From NCBI RefSeq assembly GCF_050313795.1, contig NZ_JBNPMC010000007.1, positions 1-64,000 of the forward strand: DNA of 64,000 nt, read 5' to 3'. Shown one piece after another: positions 34,438-43,302 of the stretch (positions are counted from its first letter, which is position 1; each line of letters opens with the position of its first letter). The DNA comes from CAMBRQ01 sp945870325. Lineage in GTDB: Bacteria; Bacillota; Clostridia; Lachnospirales; Lachnospiraceae. The notes beneath the pieces were generated by a model. The model worked only from the letters and a program-made list of their open reading frames with translations. It did not search any database and was not told the DNA's origin. Position numbers and translations under genes: made by a program.

Positions 34438-34824
34438 ATGAAAATGAAATTATCCAGACGATATGTATACATTTTTGCCGGAGTTGCAGCACTTATTGCT
34501 TTATTGTTATGGGTGCATCCAATTGCATTTATAAAAACCGGAATTCTGACAAAAGAGAAGGTAGATCAGTATGAAAAGCAGTATGATCTGGGCGCTGCGA
34601 GAAAGTTTGATGCGAATGATAAGAGCATAAAGAATGTCTATATGTTTTATATTGGAAATGAAGCCGTGGAGGTGCAAGATGAAACGGTGGACAGTCTTAT
34701 CGATGTTAACGTGCGAAAAGTTGCTCCGTTTCTATATTGTTGGAATATACCAGAAGGAAATTGGGGAATCTTTCGGGTCACGTTGGGAAACGACAAATAT
34801 TATTGCCTGTATATTACAAATTAA
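34438..34824 (+). CDS. Small membrane-anchored protein (cassette gene W)
   Basis: A 128-aa protein: basic start MKMKLSRRY, one membrane helix (VYIFAGVAALIALLLWVH), then ~95 extracytoplasmic residues with strand pattern (NVYMFYIGNEAVEVQDE, WGIFRVTLGNDKYYCLYI). No family recognised. AGGAAGGCGG at 34422-34431 precedes ATG 34438. A 60-nt piece of its middle survives at 29537-29596, showing that it was part of the duplicated cassette. Confidence 0.6.
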   Translation: MKMKLSRRYVYIFAGVAALIALLLWVHPIAFIKTGILTKEKVDQYEKQYDLGAARKFDANDKSIKNVYMFYIGNEAVEVQDETVDSLIDVNVRKVAPFLYCWNIPEGNWGIFRVTLGNDKYYCLYITN

Positions 34825-34877
34825 TTTCATTCATAAAGTACATGTTAAAAAGCATTAATTATACAAGGCGGAAGTCG

Positions 34878-35731
34878 ATGAAGAAAAATGTTATCAAAAT
34901 AATAGCAGCCACACTGACGCTTTTTCTGCTTTGCAGCAATGACATAAAGGCGGAAACTCAAGAAGAATATATAACAATTGAAGAAAAAAAGGAATATTTA
35001 TGTGAAAAAGGCTTAGAAAAAGATATATTAAATGGAATGCGAGAAGAAGCCGTTAATAAAGTGTATGAAAGTGTTATAAAAAAAGGTGACGTTACCATTG
35101 ACGCAAAAGTAGAGTCGGTAGAAAAAGTGTTTGTTGACCAAACGATTGATAAACAGACAAGAGGTGCGATACCAGAATCACAATTACGAATTACGGCAAC
35201 TTTAATGAATTATGCTGATACAAGGCATCAGTATATACAAGGTTGTGATTTGATTATTGATTATTTATGGGTGGTTTCGCCGGGCGCAACAGGGAATGAT
35301 GTAATCACATTAAATTGGAATAGTTCGGTTTTGTCGCTTAGCGATTATGGTGGACCGCTGAGTGCACATAATTATGTGACAAATATGTCAACTGGTTCAC
35401 AGGACTTTTATAATTTTATATCTACGCCGGCACATAGCAATTCAGCTGGAATAGGTTGGTATGCTCAGTTGCGAAGCCCTAACATTTCACCTAAGATTCA
35501 AATAAATCCAGGTGGATGGGCTTTTGTATCTTTTGAACCAAGCTATATGTTTTATGTAAATGATAATGTTGTAACGGATTTGAGGTTAGAGTATGTACAT
35601 GAAAATATGCCGGGAATTTCATCAATAAGTTTCTCTTATGAAGGGGCATCATTTCTGCCGGTGGTAATTTTACTGATTCTTTATCTAAAATCACAACATA
35701 TAGATCCATGTTAGCTGACGATTGGGGATAA
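34878..35731 (+). pseudogene. Secreted protein X, frameshifted near its C-terminus
   Basis: A secreted protein with signal peptide MKKNVIKIIAATLTLFLLCS and a mature region of ~255 residues rich in Tyr, Asn and Ser, with no known domain. The open frame ends at 35714 with hydrophobic nonsense (SFLPVVILLILYLKS). Compared with the partial copy at 29834-29860 one T is missing near 35650; restoring it continues the protein as ISAGGNFTDSLSK to a TAA at 35729-35731, adding about 25 sensible residues ending ADDWG. So the gene is intact except for a single-base loss, which would change the tail (unless it is a sequencing error). ATG 34878 begins the signal peptide. Confidence 0.7.
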
Positions 35732-35783
35732 AGCGGATTGAGAGAGGATAGATGCCCTTATAATTACGAGAGGATATGCAGCG

Positions 35784-35814
35784 AAAGGGTATTGTGCTAA
35801 GTGCAGTACCCTTT
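35784..35814 (+). other. Hairpin at the duplication breakpoint
   Basis: AAAGGGTA (35784-35791) pairs with TACCCTTT (35807-35814). No T-run follows. The copied segment begins 2-3 nt later, at 35817. Confidence 0.5.
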
Positions 35815-35816
35815 AA

Positions 35817-36132
35817 CGTATATCCTCAGTCTATCGCATTCATATATCTTTTTGATCCGGATCAGTGGGAAATCGTTGGTGAAGAGGCAGTTGCCGGACG
35901 GAATTGCTGGAAGATTGCAGGCAAAGGGGAATCCTATCTAAACCCAGTGAACAGCATCGAATTGTGGATTGACAAAGAGGCTGGGTGCGTGCTTCAGTAT
36001 AAAGGATATGAAGGGCGTGATGAGAATCGGACAGAAGTTGAGTACTTGGTGACAGACTCTATAACATATAATGAAGTGGTTACCCCTGTGGAACTTGATG
36101 GGGCATATAGTGATTATGCGGATTGGTCATAA
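35817..36132 (+). pseudogene. 5'-truncated second copy of cassette gene Y
   Basis: Carries only the last 105 codons of gene Y (30643-32232), with about ten base changes and no start of its own. The offset to the intact copy is exactly 3900 nt, and the stop codon matches (TAA at 36130-36132). Confidence 0.85.
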
Positions 36133-36152
36133 GTGGGATGAAGGGGAAAACT

Positions 36153-36487
36153 ATGGAAGCAAAAATTAAGATTGTAGTTGATGAAGAGAGAGCCATGGAA
36201 AGAGTGAAAGCAGCAATCGGAAGGATGAAAGTGAAAAAGAATCTTTGGATTTTGTGCGGTGTTTTGACGCCTCCTCTTCTGATAGATACATGTATTCGGA
36301 TTTATCAGTATTGATATAATTTTGGAATGCTTTTTATGCATGTGATTATGGGAATTGTAGAGGGCGTTTTGTTTTGGTTTTTAGGGCATGAAGGTCTTGT
36401 CATAGAGAAAGAACTGCTGACAAAGGAGCAGTTGGAGTTCGTTAAAAAGAAGTGTGATGCGATTAAAAACCATAGTAAATGGATGTG
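36153..36487 (+). pseudogene. Broken second copy of cassette gene Z1
   Basis: Nearly identical to the first ~210 nt of 32253-32774, then TAT-CGA has become TAT-TGA, a premature stop (36312-36314), and about 190 nt of the middle are deleted before the end of the gene resumes at ~36380. Confidence 0.8.
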
Positions 36488-36561
36488 ATTAACTGATTTT
36501 TAACGGAAGAACTTTTAGTGATATTGATAAAATGACCGGTGGAGGGGATGAAAAGAGAATT

Positions 36562-37064
36562 ATGGAGGCAAAGATTAAAATTATAGTTGATGAAGAAAGA
36601 GCCATGAAGCGGATTAATGCAGCAACTGATAAGATGAAACGGTGGAGAAATCTGAAAATTCTCTCCAGGGTTAGTTTTATACCGATTCTACTGCTTTCAC
36701 TAGTTCAAATATATGTATATCGATATGATTTTGGCATGCTTCTGAAATGGGGAGTTATAGGATTGGTCGCAGGAGGCTTATTATGGTTTTGCCGTCTTGG
36801 AAGCAGGAGGCTATTTATGTTTCAGTTGAAGAAACAATTGGCGGCAATGCAGTATCCTGTTGAGCAGATCCTTTCATTTGATGAAGACGAAGTAGAAGTG
36901 AATAGTGAAAAATCAATGAAGAAAACACGCTGGGATTCGATTGAAATGGTATGCGAAGACGAGGACTATTTAGTGGAATCATCATTGATAAAGATGTGCT
37001 GACTCCTGAGCAATATAGATTTATAAATGAAAAATGTGACGCTGTTAAAGAGCATCATAAGTGA
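36562..37064 (+). pseudogene. Broken second copy of cassette gene Z2
   Basis: Nearly identical to 32848-33372 (offset 3714 nt) until ~36966, where ~20 nt are missing after GAAGACGAGGACTA; the frame shifts and stops at 37002. The remaining 3' end is still recognisable to 37064. Confidence 0.8.
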
Positions 37065-37217
37065 CACAGATTGAAGTGATATTTACACAACGAATTTTGA
37101 AACCTTCATAATCCTGGTTTCGGTGGATCGGATAACATAAAAATTTTTAAAAAGTCACCCCAAATCCTATAAAAAGTGATATAATAAATACTTACTATAA
37201 GGAAGGAGGTCAAGACA

Positions 37218-37703
37218 ATGGGTTACAACGTATTAGATGTTTGTCGTCATGTGATAAATTATAGCAATGAAAACGATTATGGCATTTCTAATCTTAAACT
37301 CCAGAAAGTGCTTTATTTCATACAGGCTTATTTTCTAACGAATAAAAAAGACCGCACTCCTTGTTTTGAGGAAAAAATTGAAGCATGGGATTTTGGTCCT
37401 GTTGTGCCAGAAGCATACCATGAGTATAAGCAATATGGAAGTGGAGATATTCCTACTGTCGAATCTTACATTCTGTTTGACGAGGATAATATTTGGAGTT
37501 CTAAGAGAGTTAGTTTTAATGATGACATTATTTTAGATGAAGACAAAGCACTTATAGATAAGGTTGTTGATAAGTTTTCCGAATATTCTGCTACTGATCT
37601 TGTATCATTAACGCATAAACAGTCACCATGGCTTGATGCTTACGTCCCATATCAGAATAATGAGATTACAATTGAGGCAATAAGGGAGTATTTTAATGGT
37701 TGA
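37218..37703 (+). CDS. Panacea-domain (DUF4065, SocA-like) protein, putative antitoxin
   Basis: A 161-aa protein of the Panacea family: VLDVCRHVINYSNENDYGIS, NLKLQKVLYFIQAYFL, FEEKIEAWDFGPVVPEAYHE and, at the end, SATDLVSLTHKQSPWLDAY, in the family's order. Panacea antitoxins (PanA) neutralise many unrelated toxins by direct binding; SocA is the Caulobacter member. AAGGAGGTC at 37202-37210 supports ATG 37218. It overlaps the next gene by 8 nt, the typical close coupling of antitoxin and toxin. A TATAAT lies at 37180. Confidence 0.88.
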   Translation: MGYNVLDVCRHVINYSNENDYGISNLKLQKVLYFIQAYFLTNKKDRTPCFEEKIEAWDFGPVVPEAYHEYKQYGSGDIPTVESYILFDEDNIWSSKRVSFNDDIILDEDKALIDKVVDKFSEYSATDLVSLTHKQSPWLDAYVPYQNNEITIEAIREYFNG

Positions 37704-38496
37704 TGGTAATTTGGATATGTTGCTCCGAACAACGGACAACACAGCAATGTCTTTGGAGCAGTCAAAAAAATTCAATAATACTAAAAGAAAAATAAATGCA
37801 ATTTGTAAAGCATTAACACTAGAGACGCAAAAATATGACCCACAGAAGACAGTTGAAAACATTAATGCTTATATTGCGTCATCTAATAAGTTAGACAGGA
37901 TACTATATTCAGAAATAAGCAATTATGTTTTTTCGTTAGAAATGACACAACGAGGCATTTTTGCAACAAATCTAGAAAAATTGCTGTTATATTCTTTGGA
38001 TGAAAATAATAATGTGGCTGAAGATAGTAAGAAATTGATAGTTAAGATTTATGACCATTTTCAACTTGCGTTGCATCAGATAGAAAATGTCAATAATATT
38101 TTTGCTAACAGTATCGAAGAAGCCAAAGAAAACTTGCAAAAGGAAGTCAAAGGTGTTGAAAAAGAGTATATATCTATACTTGGTATTTTTGCATCCATTG
38201 TGTTGGCATTTGTAGGTGGTATTACATTTTCTACATCTGTTTTGCAAAACATATCAGCGGTAAGTATATTCAGATTATTGCTAGTGATTGATTTTTTGGC
38301 GTTTGTTCTTATCAATATCATTTATATTCTCGTTAAGTTTATTTTTACAATAAATGAGAAGAACGCAAAATTATTTAACGTTAAAGCATTGAATATTACA
38401 TGTTTAGTTATTGCACTTGTTATAATAGTTGCATGGTTGTTCAATGCTAATCAATTACCTGGTTTTATATCTGAATTTCTTCCTTGGAGCAAATGA
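37696..38496 (+). CDS. Membrane protein coupled to Panacea, candidate toxin
   Basis: A 266-aa protein: residues 1-~150 soluble and helical (NTKRKINAICKALTLETQKY, SIEEAKENLQKEVKGVEKEY as coiled coil), then three to four membrane helices: ILGIFASIVLAFVGGITF, LLLVIDFLAFVLINIIYILV and NITCLVIALVIIVAWLF. I recognise no enzyme domain. The overlap with the Panacea gene and the terminator right after make a two-gene unit. Since Panacea antitoxins are known with membrane-disrupting toxins, I infer a membrane-acting toxin or phage-abortive effector. Confidence 0.65.
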   Translation: MVDGNLDMLLRTTDNTAMSLEQSKKFNNTKRKINAICKALTLETQKYDPQKTVENINAYIASSNKLDRILYSEISNYVFSLEMTQRGIFATNLEKLLLYSLDENNNVAEDSKKLIVKIYDHFQLALHQIENVNNIFANSIEEAKENLQKEVKGVEKEYISILGIFASIVLAFVGGITFSTSVLQNISAVSIFRLLLVIDFLAFVLINIIYILVKFIFTINEKNAKLFNVKALNITCLVIALVIIVAWLFNANQLPGFISEFLPWSK

Positions 38497-38503
38497 CAAA
38501 GAA

Positions 38504-38534
38504 CCTCCTGGCCGTTATGGCCAGGAGGGTTTTG
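38504..38534 (+). terminator. Rho-independent terminator of the Panacea pair
   Basis: CCTCCTGGCC, loop GTTAT, GGCCAGGAGG, then GTTTTG. Perfect 10-bp stem. Confidence 0.85.
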
Positions 38535-38697
38535 TATGCCCTGTAAATGTCCGTTGTCGTGAGAGAAAAGTGATCGTCCAATTTTACTACGGTATTAATT
38601 GGCGGTTACTTTTATTATTTTTACAAGTTTTGATATTGTACAGATCTTCAAAAATGTGTAAGATAGAATCAATGCATTTATATAGAAGGAGAACGGC

Positions 38698-39846
38698 ATG
38701 CTATACACAATCCCAGATTATTATAAACAATTTTCCTGCACTGCCGATGAGTGTGAGGATACCTGCTGTGCTGGCTGGCAGATCGCTATAGACCGCAGAT
38801 CACTGATCAGGTACGGACGGACCGCAGGGAAGTTCAGAAGGCAGCTGCACCGTGGGATTAACTGGCTGAAGGGGACCTTCCGACAGTCAGAAGATAAACG
38901 CTGCGCCTTTCTGAATGAAGATAACTTGTGTGATATGTATACTGCGCTTGGCAGGGACAGCCTGTGCAGAACATGCCGCCTGTATCCTCGGCATATTGAA
39001 GAATTTGAAGATGTCAGGGAGATTACATTATCTGTATCTTGCCCGGAAGTGGCAAGAATTCTGCTTGGCAAGGAGGAACCGGTTACCTTCCTGAATTATG
39101 AGAGAAACGGGGAAGAAGAGTATGAAGAGTTCGATCCGTTCCTGTATTCCAAACTTGTGGATGGGCGGGAGGTAATGATTAAGATTCTCCAGGACAGAAC
39201 TTTAGATATCGAACTTCGAGTGGGACTGGTGCTGGGAATTGCCCATGATATGCAGGTACGGATTCGAAAGGGAGAGATATTCTCCTGTGACGAGGTGTTT
39301 GAAAGATATCAGAAGGAAACTGCCAGGCAGTTCGTAAATATGCGGCTTAGGGAAAGCAGGAAGAATATAAAGCAAAGATATGCATTTGCCCGGCAGATGT
39401 TCCGTAATCTCTATCGATTAGAATTGCTTCGGGAGGACTGGTGGATTCGTTTGCAGGAAACGGAACATGTATTGTATGAAACCGGATATGATAAGTATGA
39501 TACGATTCATCACGAGTTTGCAAAGTGGATTGGGGAATACATGCCACAGTGGAAGGTGCAGTGTGAACAATTACTGGTATATTTTCTCTATACGTATTTC
39601 TGTGGCGCCGTGTATGACGGAAGAGCGTATGCGAAAGTCCAGATGTCGGTAATCAGCGTGTTTCTTATCTATGAGATGCTGGTGGCTAGATGGATGAAGA
39701 ATGAGGGAATGCTGGATTTTGAAGATGTGGTGGAGATTGTCTATCGGTATTCCAGAGAAGTAGAGCATTCGGATCAGAATCTGGAGATGATGGAGAAGAT
39801 GATGGAAGAACAATTGATTCCGTGGTTTCGCGCTGTCTTCAGGTGA
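38698..39846 (+). CDS. FliB-like flagellin lysine N-methylase family protein
   Basis: A 382-aa protein of the FliB family. Seen: a Cys-rich N-terminus, CTADECEDTCCAGW, then KRCAFLNEDNLCDMYTALG, SLCRTCRLYPR and VSCPEVARILL. FliB methylates flagellin lysines in Salmonella, and these cysteines are thought to hold an iron-sulfur cluster. The remaining 250 residues are helical. Clostridial genomes carry many copies away from flagellar genes, and none are nearby here, so the substrate may be something else. AAGGAG at 38686-38691 precedes ATG 38698. Confidence 0.8.
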   Translation: MLYTIPDYYKQFSCTADECEDTCCAGWQIAIDRRSLIRYGRTAGKFRRQLHRGINWLKGTFRQSEDKRCAFLNEDNLCDMYTALGRDSLCRTCRLYPRHIEEFEDVREITLSVSCPEVARILLGKEEPVTFLNYERNGEEEYEEFDPFLYSKLVDGREVMIKILQDRTLDIELRVGLVLGIAHDMQVRIRKGEIFSCDEVFERYQKETARQFVNMRLRESRKNIKQRYAFARQMFRNLYRLELLREDWWIRLQETEHVLYETGYDKYDTIHHEFAKWIGEYMPQWKVQCEQLLVYFLYTYFCGAVYDGRAYAKVQMSVISVFLIYEMLVARWMKNEGMLDFEDVVEIVYRYSREVEHSDQNLEMMEKMMEEQLIPWFRAVFR

Positions 39847-39888
39847 GGCACTGGCATTTTTAGAGGATGAATATGGAGGTATAGATCA

Positions 39889-41244
39889 ATGATTATGAAA
39901 GATATGGCAATTGCAGATAAAGTAACAGATAATGAGAATTGCGAGACGGTTCGGCAGCTGTTTGCATTTATTGAGGCGAGTCCCAGCCCGTTTCATGCGG
40001 TTTCCAATATGAAACGGGAACTGGAGGCGCAGGGATATACCCGGCTGCTGGAAGGCAATGCCTGGAAACTGGAAGAAGGTGGGAAGTATTATGTGATCCG
40101 AGGTGGCTCGTCTATCATAGCATTCCGGATTCCGAAGAAAGATTTCAGAGGTTTTCAGATCATGGCGAGCCATAGTGATTCACCGAGTTTCAAGGTTAAG
40201 GAGAATCCTGAGATTGAGGTAGAGGAGCATTATGTGAAGTTAAATGTGGAGAAATACGGCGGTATGCTTTGTGCTCCGTGGTTCGACCGCCCTCTGTCTG
40301 TGGCGGGGCGCCTTGTGGTAAAAGAGGGAAATAAGTTGGTGACAAAACTGGTATCCGTAGACCGGGATCTGTGCATGATTCCCAATCTTGCAATCCATAT
40401 GAACCGTGAGGCAAATGAGGGATATAAATACAATGCCCAGAAGGATATGCTGCCATTATATGGGTGTGAGTCTGCGAAGGGCGGGTTTATGGCGCAGATT
40501 GCAGAGGCAGCAGGCGTGGAAGAAGAGAATATTATCGGAAGTGATCTGTTCTTATATAATCGTATGAAAGGGAGTGTCTGGGGAGCGGATGAGGAATTCA
40601 TGTCGATTGGGAAATTGGATGATCTCCAGTGTGCATTCGCATCTTTAAGGGCATTTCTTGATTCGGAGGATGGGAAGAGTATTCCGGTTCATTGTGTGTT
40701 CGATAACGAGGAGGTTGGCAGCGGCACAAAACAAGGGGCGGCTTCTACTTTTTTATTGGATACGCTTCTTAGAATTAATGAGGGTTTGGGACGGACGATG
40801 GGGCAGTATCATCAGGCGTTGGCGTCCAGTTTCATGCTGTCTGCGGACAATGCACATGGGGTGCATCCGAATCAGCCGGATAAAGCGTGCCCTACGAACC
40901 GCCCGTATATCAATGGCGGAATTGTAATTAAATTCAGTGCAAACCAGAAATATACAACAGACGGTCTGGCAGCAGCGGTATTTACGCAGATCTGTAATAA
41001 AGCAGGTGTTCCTTATCAGATTTTTGTAAACCGTTCGGATATCCTTGGGGGATCGACTCTTGGCAATATATCAGGAACCCAGGTGGCGCTGAACACGGTG
41101 GATATTGGATTGGCCCAGTTGGCAATGCATTCGCCATATGAAACGGGCGGCGTAAAGGATACGGATTACTTGATTAAGGCAGCAAAAGAATTCTTTCGGG
41201 CGGCAATTGTAGAAGTCGGCGAAGGAGAGTATCAACTGTTGTAA
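39889..41244 (+). CDS. apeB: M18 family aminopeptidase
   Basis: A 451-aa zinc aminopeptidase (aspartyl aminopeptidase family). Seen: SPSPFHAVSNMKRELEAQG at the start, QIMASHSDSPSFKVKENPEI (first metal His/Asp), GMLCAPWFDRPLSVAGRL, IGKLDDLQCAFASLRAF, VFDNEEVGSGTKQGA (Glu-Glu), SADNAHGVHPNQPDK, and CNKAGVPYQIFVNRSD, with MHSPYETGG at the C-terminal metal His. It removes N-terminal acidic residues in the cytosol. GGAGGT at 39875-39880 is 8 nt before ATG 39889. The gene follows the FliB-like gene by 42 nt. Confidence 0.95.
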   Translation: MIMKDMAIADKVTDNENCETVRQLFAFIEASPSPFHAVSNMKRELEAQGYTRLLEGNAWKLEEGGKYYVIRGGSSIIAFRIPKKDFRGFQIMASHSDSPSFKVKENPEIEVEEHYVKLNVEKYGGMLCAPWFDRPLSVAGRLVVKEGNKLVTKLVSVDRDLCMIPNLAIHMNREANEGYKYNAQKDMLPLYGCESAKGGFMAQIAEAAGVEEENIIGSDLFLYNRMKGSVWGADEEFMSIGKLDDLQCAFASLRAFLDSEDGKSIPVHCVFDNEEVGSGTKQGAASTFLLDTLLRINEGLGRTMGQYHQALASSFMLSADNAHGVHPNQPDKACPTNRPYINGGIVIKFSANQKYTTDGLAAAVFTQICNKAGVPYQIFVNRSDILGGSTLGNISGTQVALNTVDIGLAQLAMHSPYETGGVKDTDYLIKAAKEFFRAAIVEVGEGEYQLL

Positions 41245-41273
41245 GAAGAGAGAGTAAAGGAGAGATAAGAGAT

Positions 41274-42005
41274 ATGCCCATAGGAATTATTGTGAATGTG
41301 CTTTCTATTGTTATAGGGGGAATTATAGGCGCTTTGGCAGGACATAAGCTGAGTTCGGATTTTAAGACGAATATTAATATGATCTTTGGTGCCTGTTCTA
41401 TGACAATGGGGGTTAGTTCCATTGTTTTGATGGAGAATATGCCTGCGGTAATATTCGCGGTTATTATCGGAACGTCGTTGGGGCTGGTGATCCATCTGGG
41501 GGATAAGATGAATGTTGCGGCAGGGGGAATGCAGAGGGTGATTGCGAAGTTTATCAAGTCGGAGCATTCGAAGATTCCGGAAGAGGAATTTACGGCTACG
41601 CTTACTACAATTATCGTATTGTTTTGTGCCAGCGGCACGGGAATCTATGGCTCGATTGTGTCGGGAATGAGCGGCGACCATAGTATTCTGATCGCAAAAT
41701 CTATTCTGGATCTGTTCACGGCAATGATATTTGCATGTACACTTGGAATGGTGGTTGCAGTGATCGCGGTGCCGCAGTTCGTAATCTTCATGGTTCTGTT
41801 TTTGTGTGCGGGGCTGATATTTCCGATGACGACACCGACGATGATTAATGATTTTAAAGCGTGCGGCGGTGTTCTGATGCTTGCGACGGGATTTCGCATG
41901 ATTAAGGTGAAGATGTTCCCAACGGCGGATATGATACCGGCGATGATGATCGTTATGCCGCTTAGTTGGGTGTGGACAACCTATGTTGTGCCGTTGGTGA
42001 GTTAA
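41274..42005 (+). CDS. DUF554 membrane protein (YdfK/YqgA type)
   Basis: A 243-aa membrane protein with seven hydrophobic segments and the DUF554 phrases GIIVNVLSIVIGGIIGALAG at the N-terminus, CSMTMGVSSIVLMENMPAV, FCASGTGIYGSIVSGMSGD and MLATGFRMIKVKMFPTADMI. A transporter or permease role is assumed in the literature, but function is not established. AAAGGAGAG at 41256-41264 precedes ATG 41274; it follows the aminopeptidase by 29 nt. Confidence 0.88.
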   Translation: MPIGIIVNVLSIVIGGIIGALAGHKLSSDFKTNINMIFGACSMTMGVSSIVLMENMPAVIFAVIIGTSLGLVIHLGDKMNVAAGGMQRVIAKFIKSEHSKIPEEEFTATLTTIIVLFCASGTGIYGSIVSGMSGDHSILIAKSILDLFTAMIFACTLGMVVAVIAVPQFVIFMVLFLCAGLIFPMTTPTMINDFKACGGVLMLATGFRMIKVKMFPTADMIPAMMIVMPLSWVWTTYVVPLVS

Positions 42006-42156
42006 TGCAACGATATATTCGTGCTTTGTGGGGAGGGAATTGCCAGATGCGGCTACATATTACATAATCTGCCGAGCGCAGTTACTGCGTAATAAGCACG
42101 AAATGATGAAAAGTGCATATGATAAAGCAGATACTTATCTTAAGGAGTGTGCGTAC

Positions 42157-42513
42157 ATGGATAATCGACTGCCTTATTATATGACATACCCGATGCCTTT
42201 GCTGTATGATGACGACAGGATTATGAGAAGGGATCTGGATTACATGAAGAGCATCTATCCGGCGACGGCAAAAAGGCTGGTGCCATATATAGATGAAGAA
42301 TGTGACCGGATGGAATATGACGGAAGCATGATGTATGATGAATATCCGGATCAGCTGCAGCTTCGGATGATGTGCAGGAGAATCTACGACCAGGCGGCGG
42401 AAGGGGAAGAGAAGCCGGGAGAGTGGCTTAAGGACCTGATTCAGGTAATGACCTATCAGGAACTGTACCACAGGCGGTGTGAACACAGGAATTTAAGAAG
42501 AAAATTCTACTAA
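42157..42513 (+). CDS. Conserved hypothetical protein of Lachnospiraceae type
   Basis: A 118-aa soluble protein, Tyr-, Met- and Asp-rich: MDNRLPYYMTYPMPLLYDDD, IMRRDLDYMKSIYPATAKRL, YIDEECDRMEYDGSMMYDEY, PDQLQLRMMCRRIYDQ. No functional domain known to me; I recall similar proteins only from Lachnospiraceae. AAGGAG at 42142-42147 lies 9 nt before ATG 42157, so I prefer this to the open GTG frame at 42028. The end is basic (HRRCEHRNLRRKFY). Confidence 0.65.
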   Translation: MDNRLPYYMTYPMPLLYDDDRIMRRDLDYMKSIYPATAKRLVPYIDEECDRMEYDGSMMYDEYPDQLQLRMMCRRIYDQAAEGEEKPGEWLKDLIQVMTYQELYHRRCEHRNLRRKFY

Positions 42514-42515
42514 TG

Positions 42516-42559
42516 AAAGGAGGGGCCAGACCTTGAATTGCAAGGGACTGACTCCTTTT
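42516..42559 (+). terminator. Terminator-like nested hairpin
   Basis: Outer stem AAAGGAG / CTCCTTTT with an inner hairpin CCTTG-AATTG-CAAGG; a TTTTGG end. Confidence 0.6.
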
Positions 42560-42686
42560 GGATTAGTTAACGGGTGTTTTTTTAGGTGTTTTTTGTAAAA
42601 ATTGGACGATAGACGGATGAGAGAATATGTGATAAAATACTCTCCAAAGTATCAAAAAGAGGGAAGTACATAAGGGAGGAAAATAC

Positions 42687-43196
42687 GTGGATAATATTAT
42701 ATTTATCGGTATGCCGGCGGTCGGGAAGAGTACAGTGGGAGTAATTGTTGCGAAGCGCCTGGGATATCGTTTTGTTGACACGGATATTTTGATTCAGGAA
42801 GAAGAAGGAAAGTTACTGAAGGATATTATAAAAGAAAAGGGAATTGATGGCTTCCTTGAGGTGGAAGACCGTATTAATGCGAAGGTGAATACGAAGAAGA
42901 CTGTAATCTCGCCAGGCGGAAGCGTCGTATATTGTGAAAATGCAATGAAGCATTACAAAGAGATTGGAAAAGTAGTATATTTACAGGCTTCTTATGAGAC
43001 AATAAATAAAAGAATTGGCAATGCGAAGAAAAGAGGCGTTGTGCTAAAGGATGGTCAGACGCTCAGGGATCTTTACAATGAGAGGGTGGCGCTTTTTGAA
43101 AAATATGCGGACATCACGGTCTGTGAAGATGGCTTAAGGCTTGAGAATACGATCCAGAAGGTCTTAGATGCGCTCGGACAGGAGGAAGAAGCGTAA
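42687..43196 (+). CDS. aroK: Shikimate kinase
   Basis: A 169-aa kinase that phosphorylates shikimate in aromatic amino acid synthesis. Seen: IIFIGMPAVGKSTVG (Walker A), YRFVDTDILIQEEEG (substrate Asp), FLEVEDRINAKV in place of the family's F-R-x-x-E, TVISPGGSVV (GGG-like loop), and RGVVLKDGQTLRDLYNERVA (lid). The R of the usual FR-x-x-E motif is missing here (FLEVE), so a specialised relative is possible. GTG 42687 follows GGGAGGA (42674-42680). Confidence 0.85.
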   Translation: MDNIIFIGMPAVGKSTVGVIVAKRLGYRFVDTDILIQEEEGKLLKDIIKEKGIDGFLEVEDRINAKVNTKKTVISPGGSVVYCENAMKHYKEIGKVVYLQASYETINKRIGNAKKRGVVLKDGQTLRDLYNERVALFEKYADITVCEDGLRLENTIQKVLDALGQEEEA

Positions 43197-43258
43197 GCAA
43201 AAGCCGGCGAAAAAACGGGAAAAATATTACGGATAAATTACGTATTTGTAAAAATTAT

Positions 43259-43286
43259 TTTACAAACGAGAATTATATGGTATAAT
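43259..43286 (+). promoter_or_regulatory. Sigma-A promoter reading into the structured repeat and murA
   Basis: TTTACA (43259-43264), 16-nt spacer, TATAAT (43281-43286). The transcript would start ~20 nt before the tandem repeat and run towards murA. Confidence 0.65.
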
Positions 43287-43302
43287 ATCCGCGTAAGCAA
43301 TG

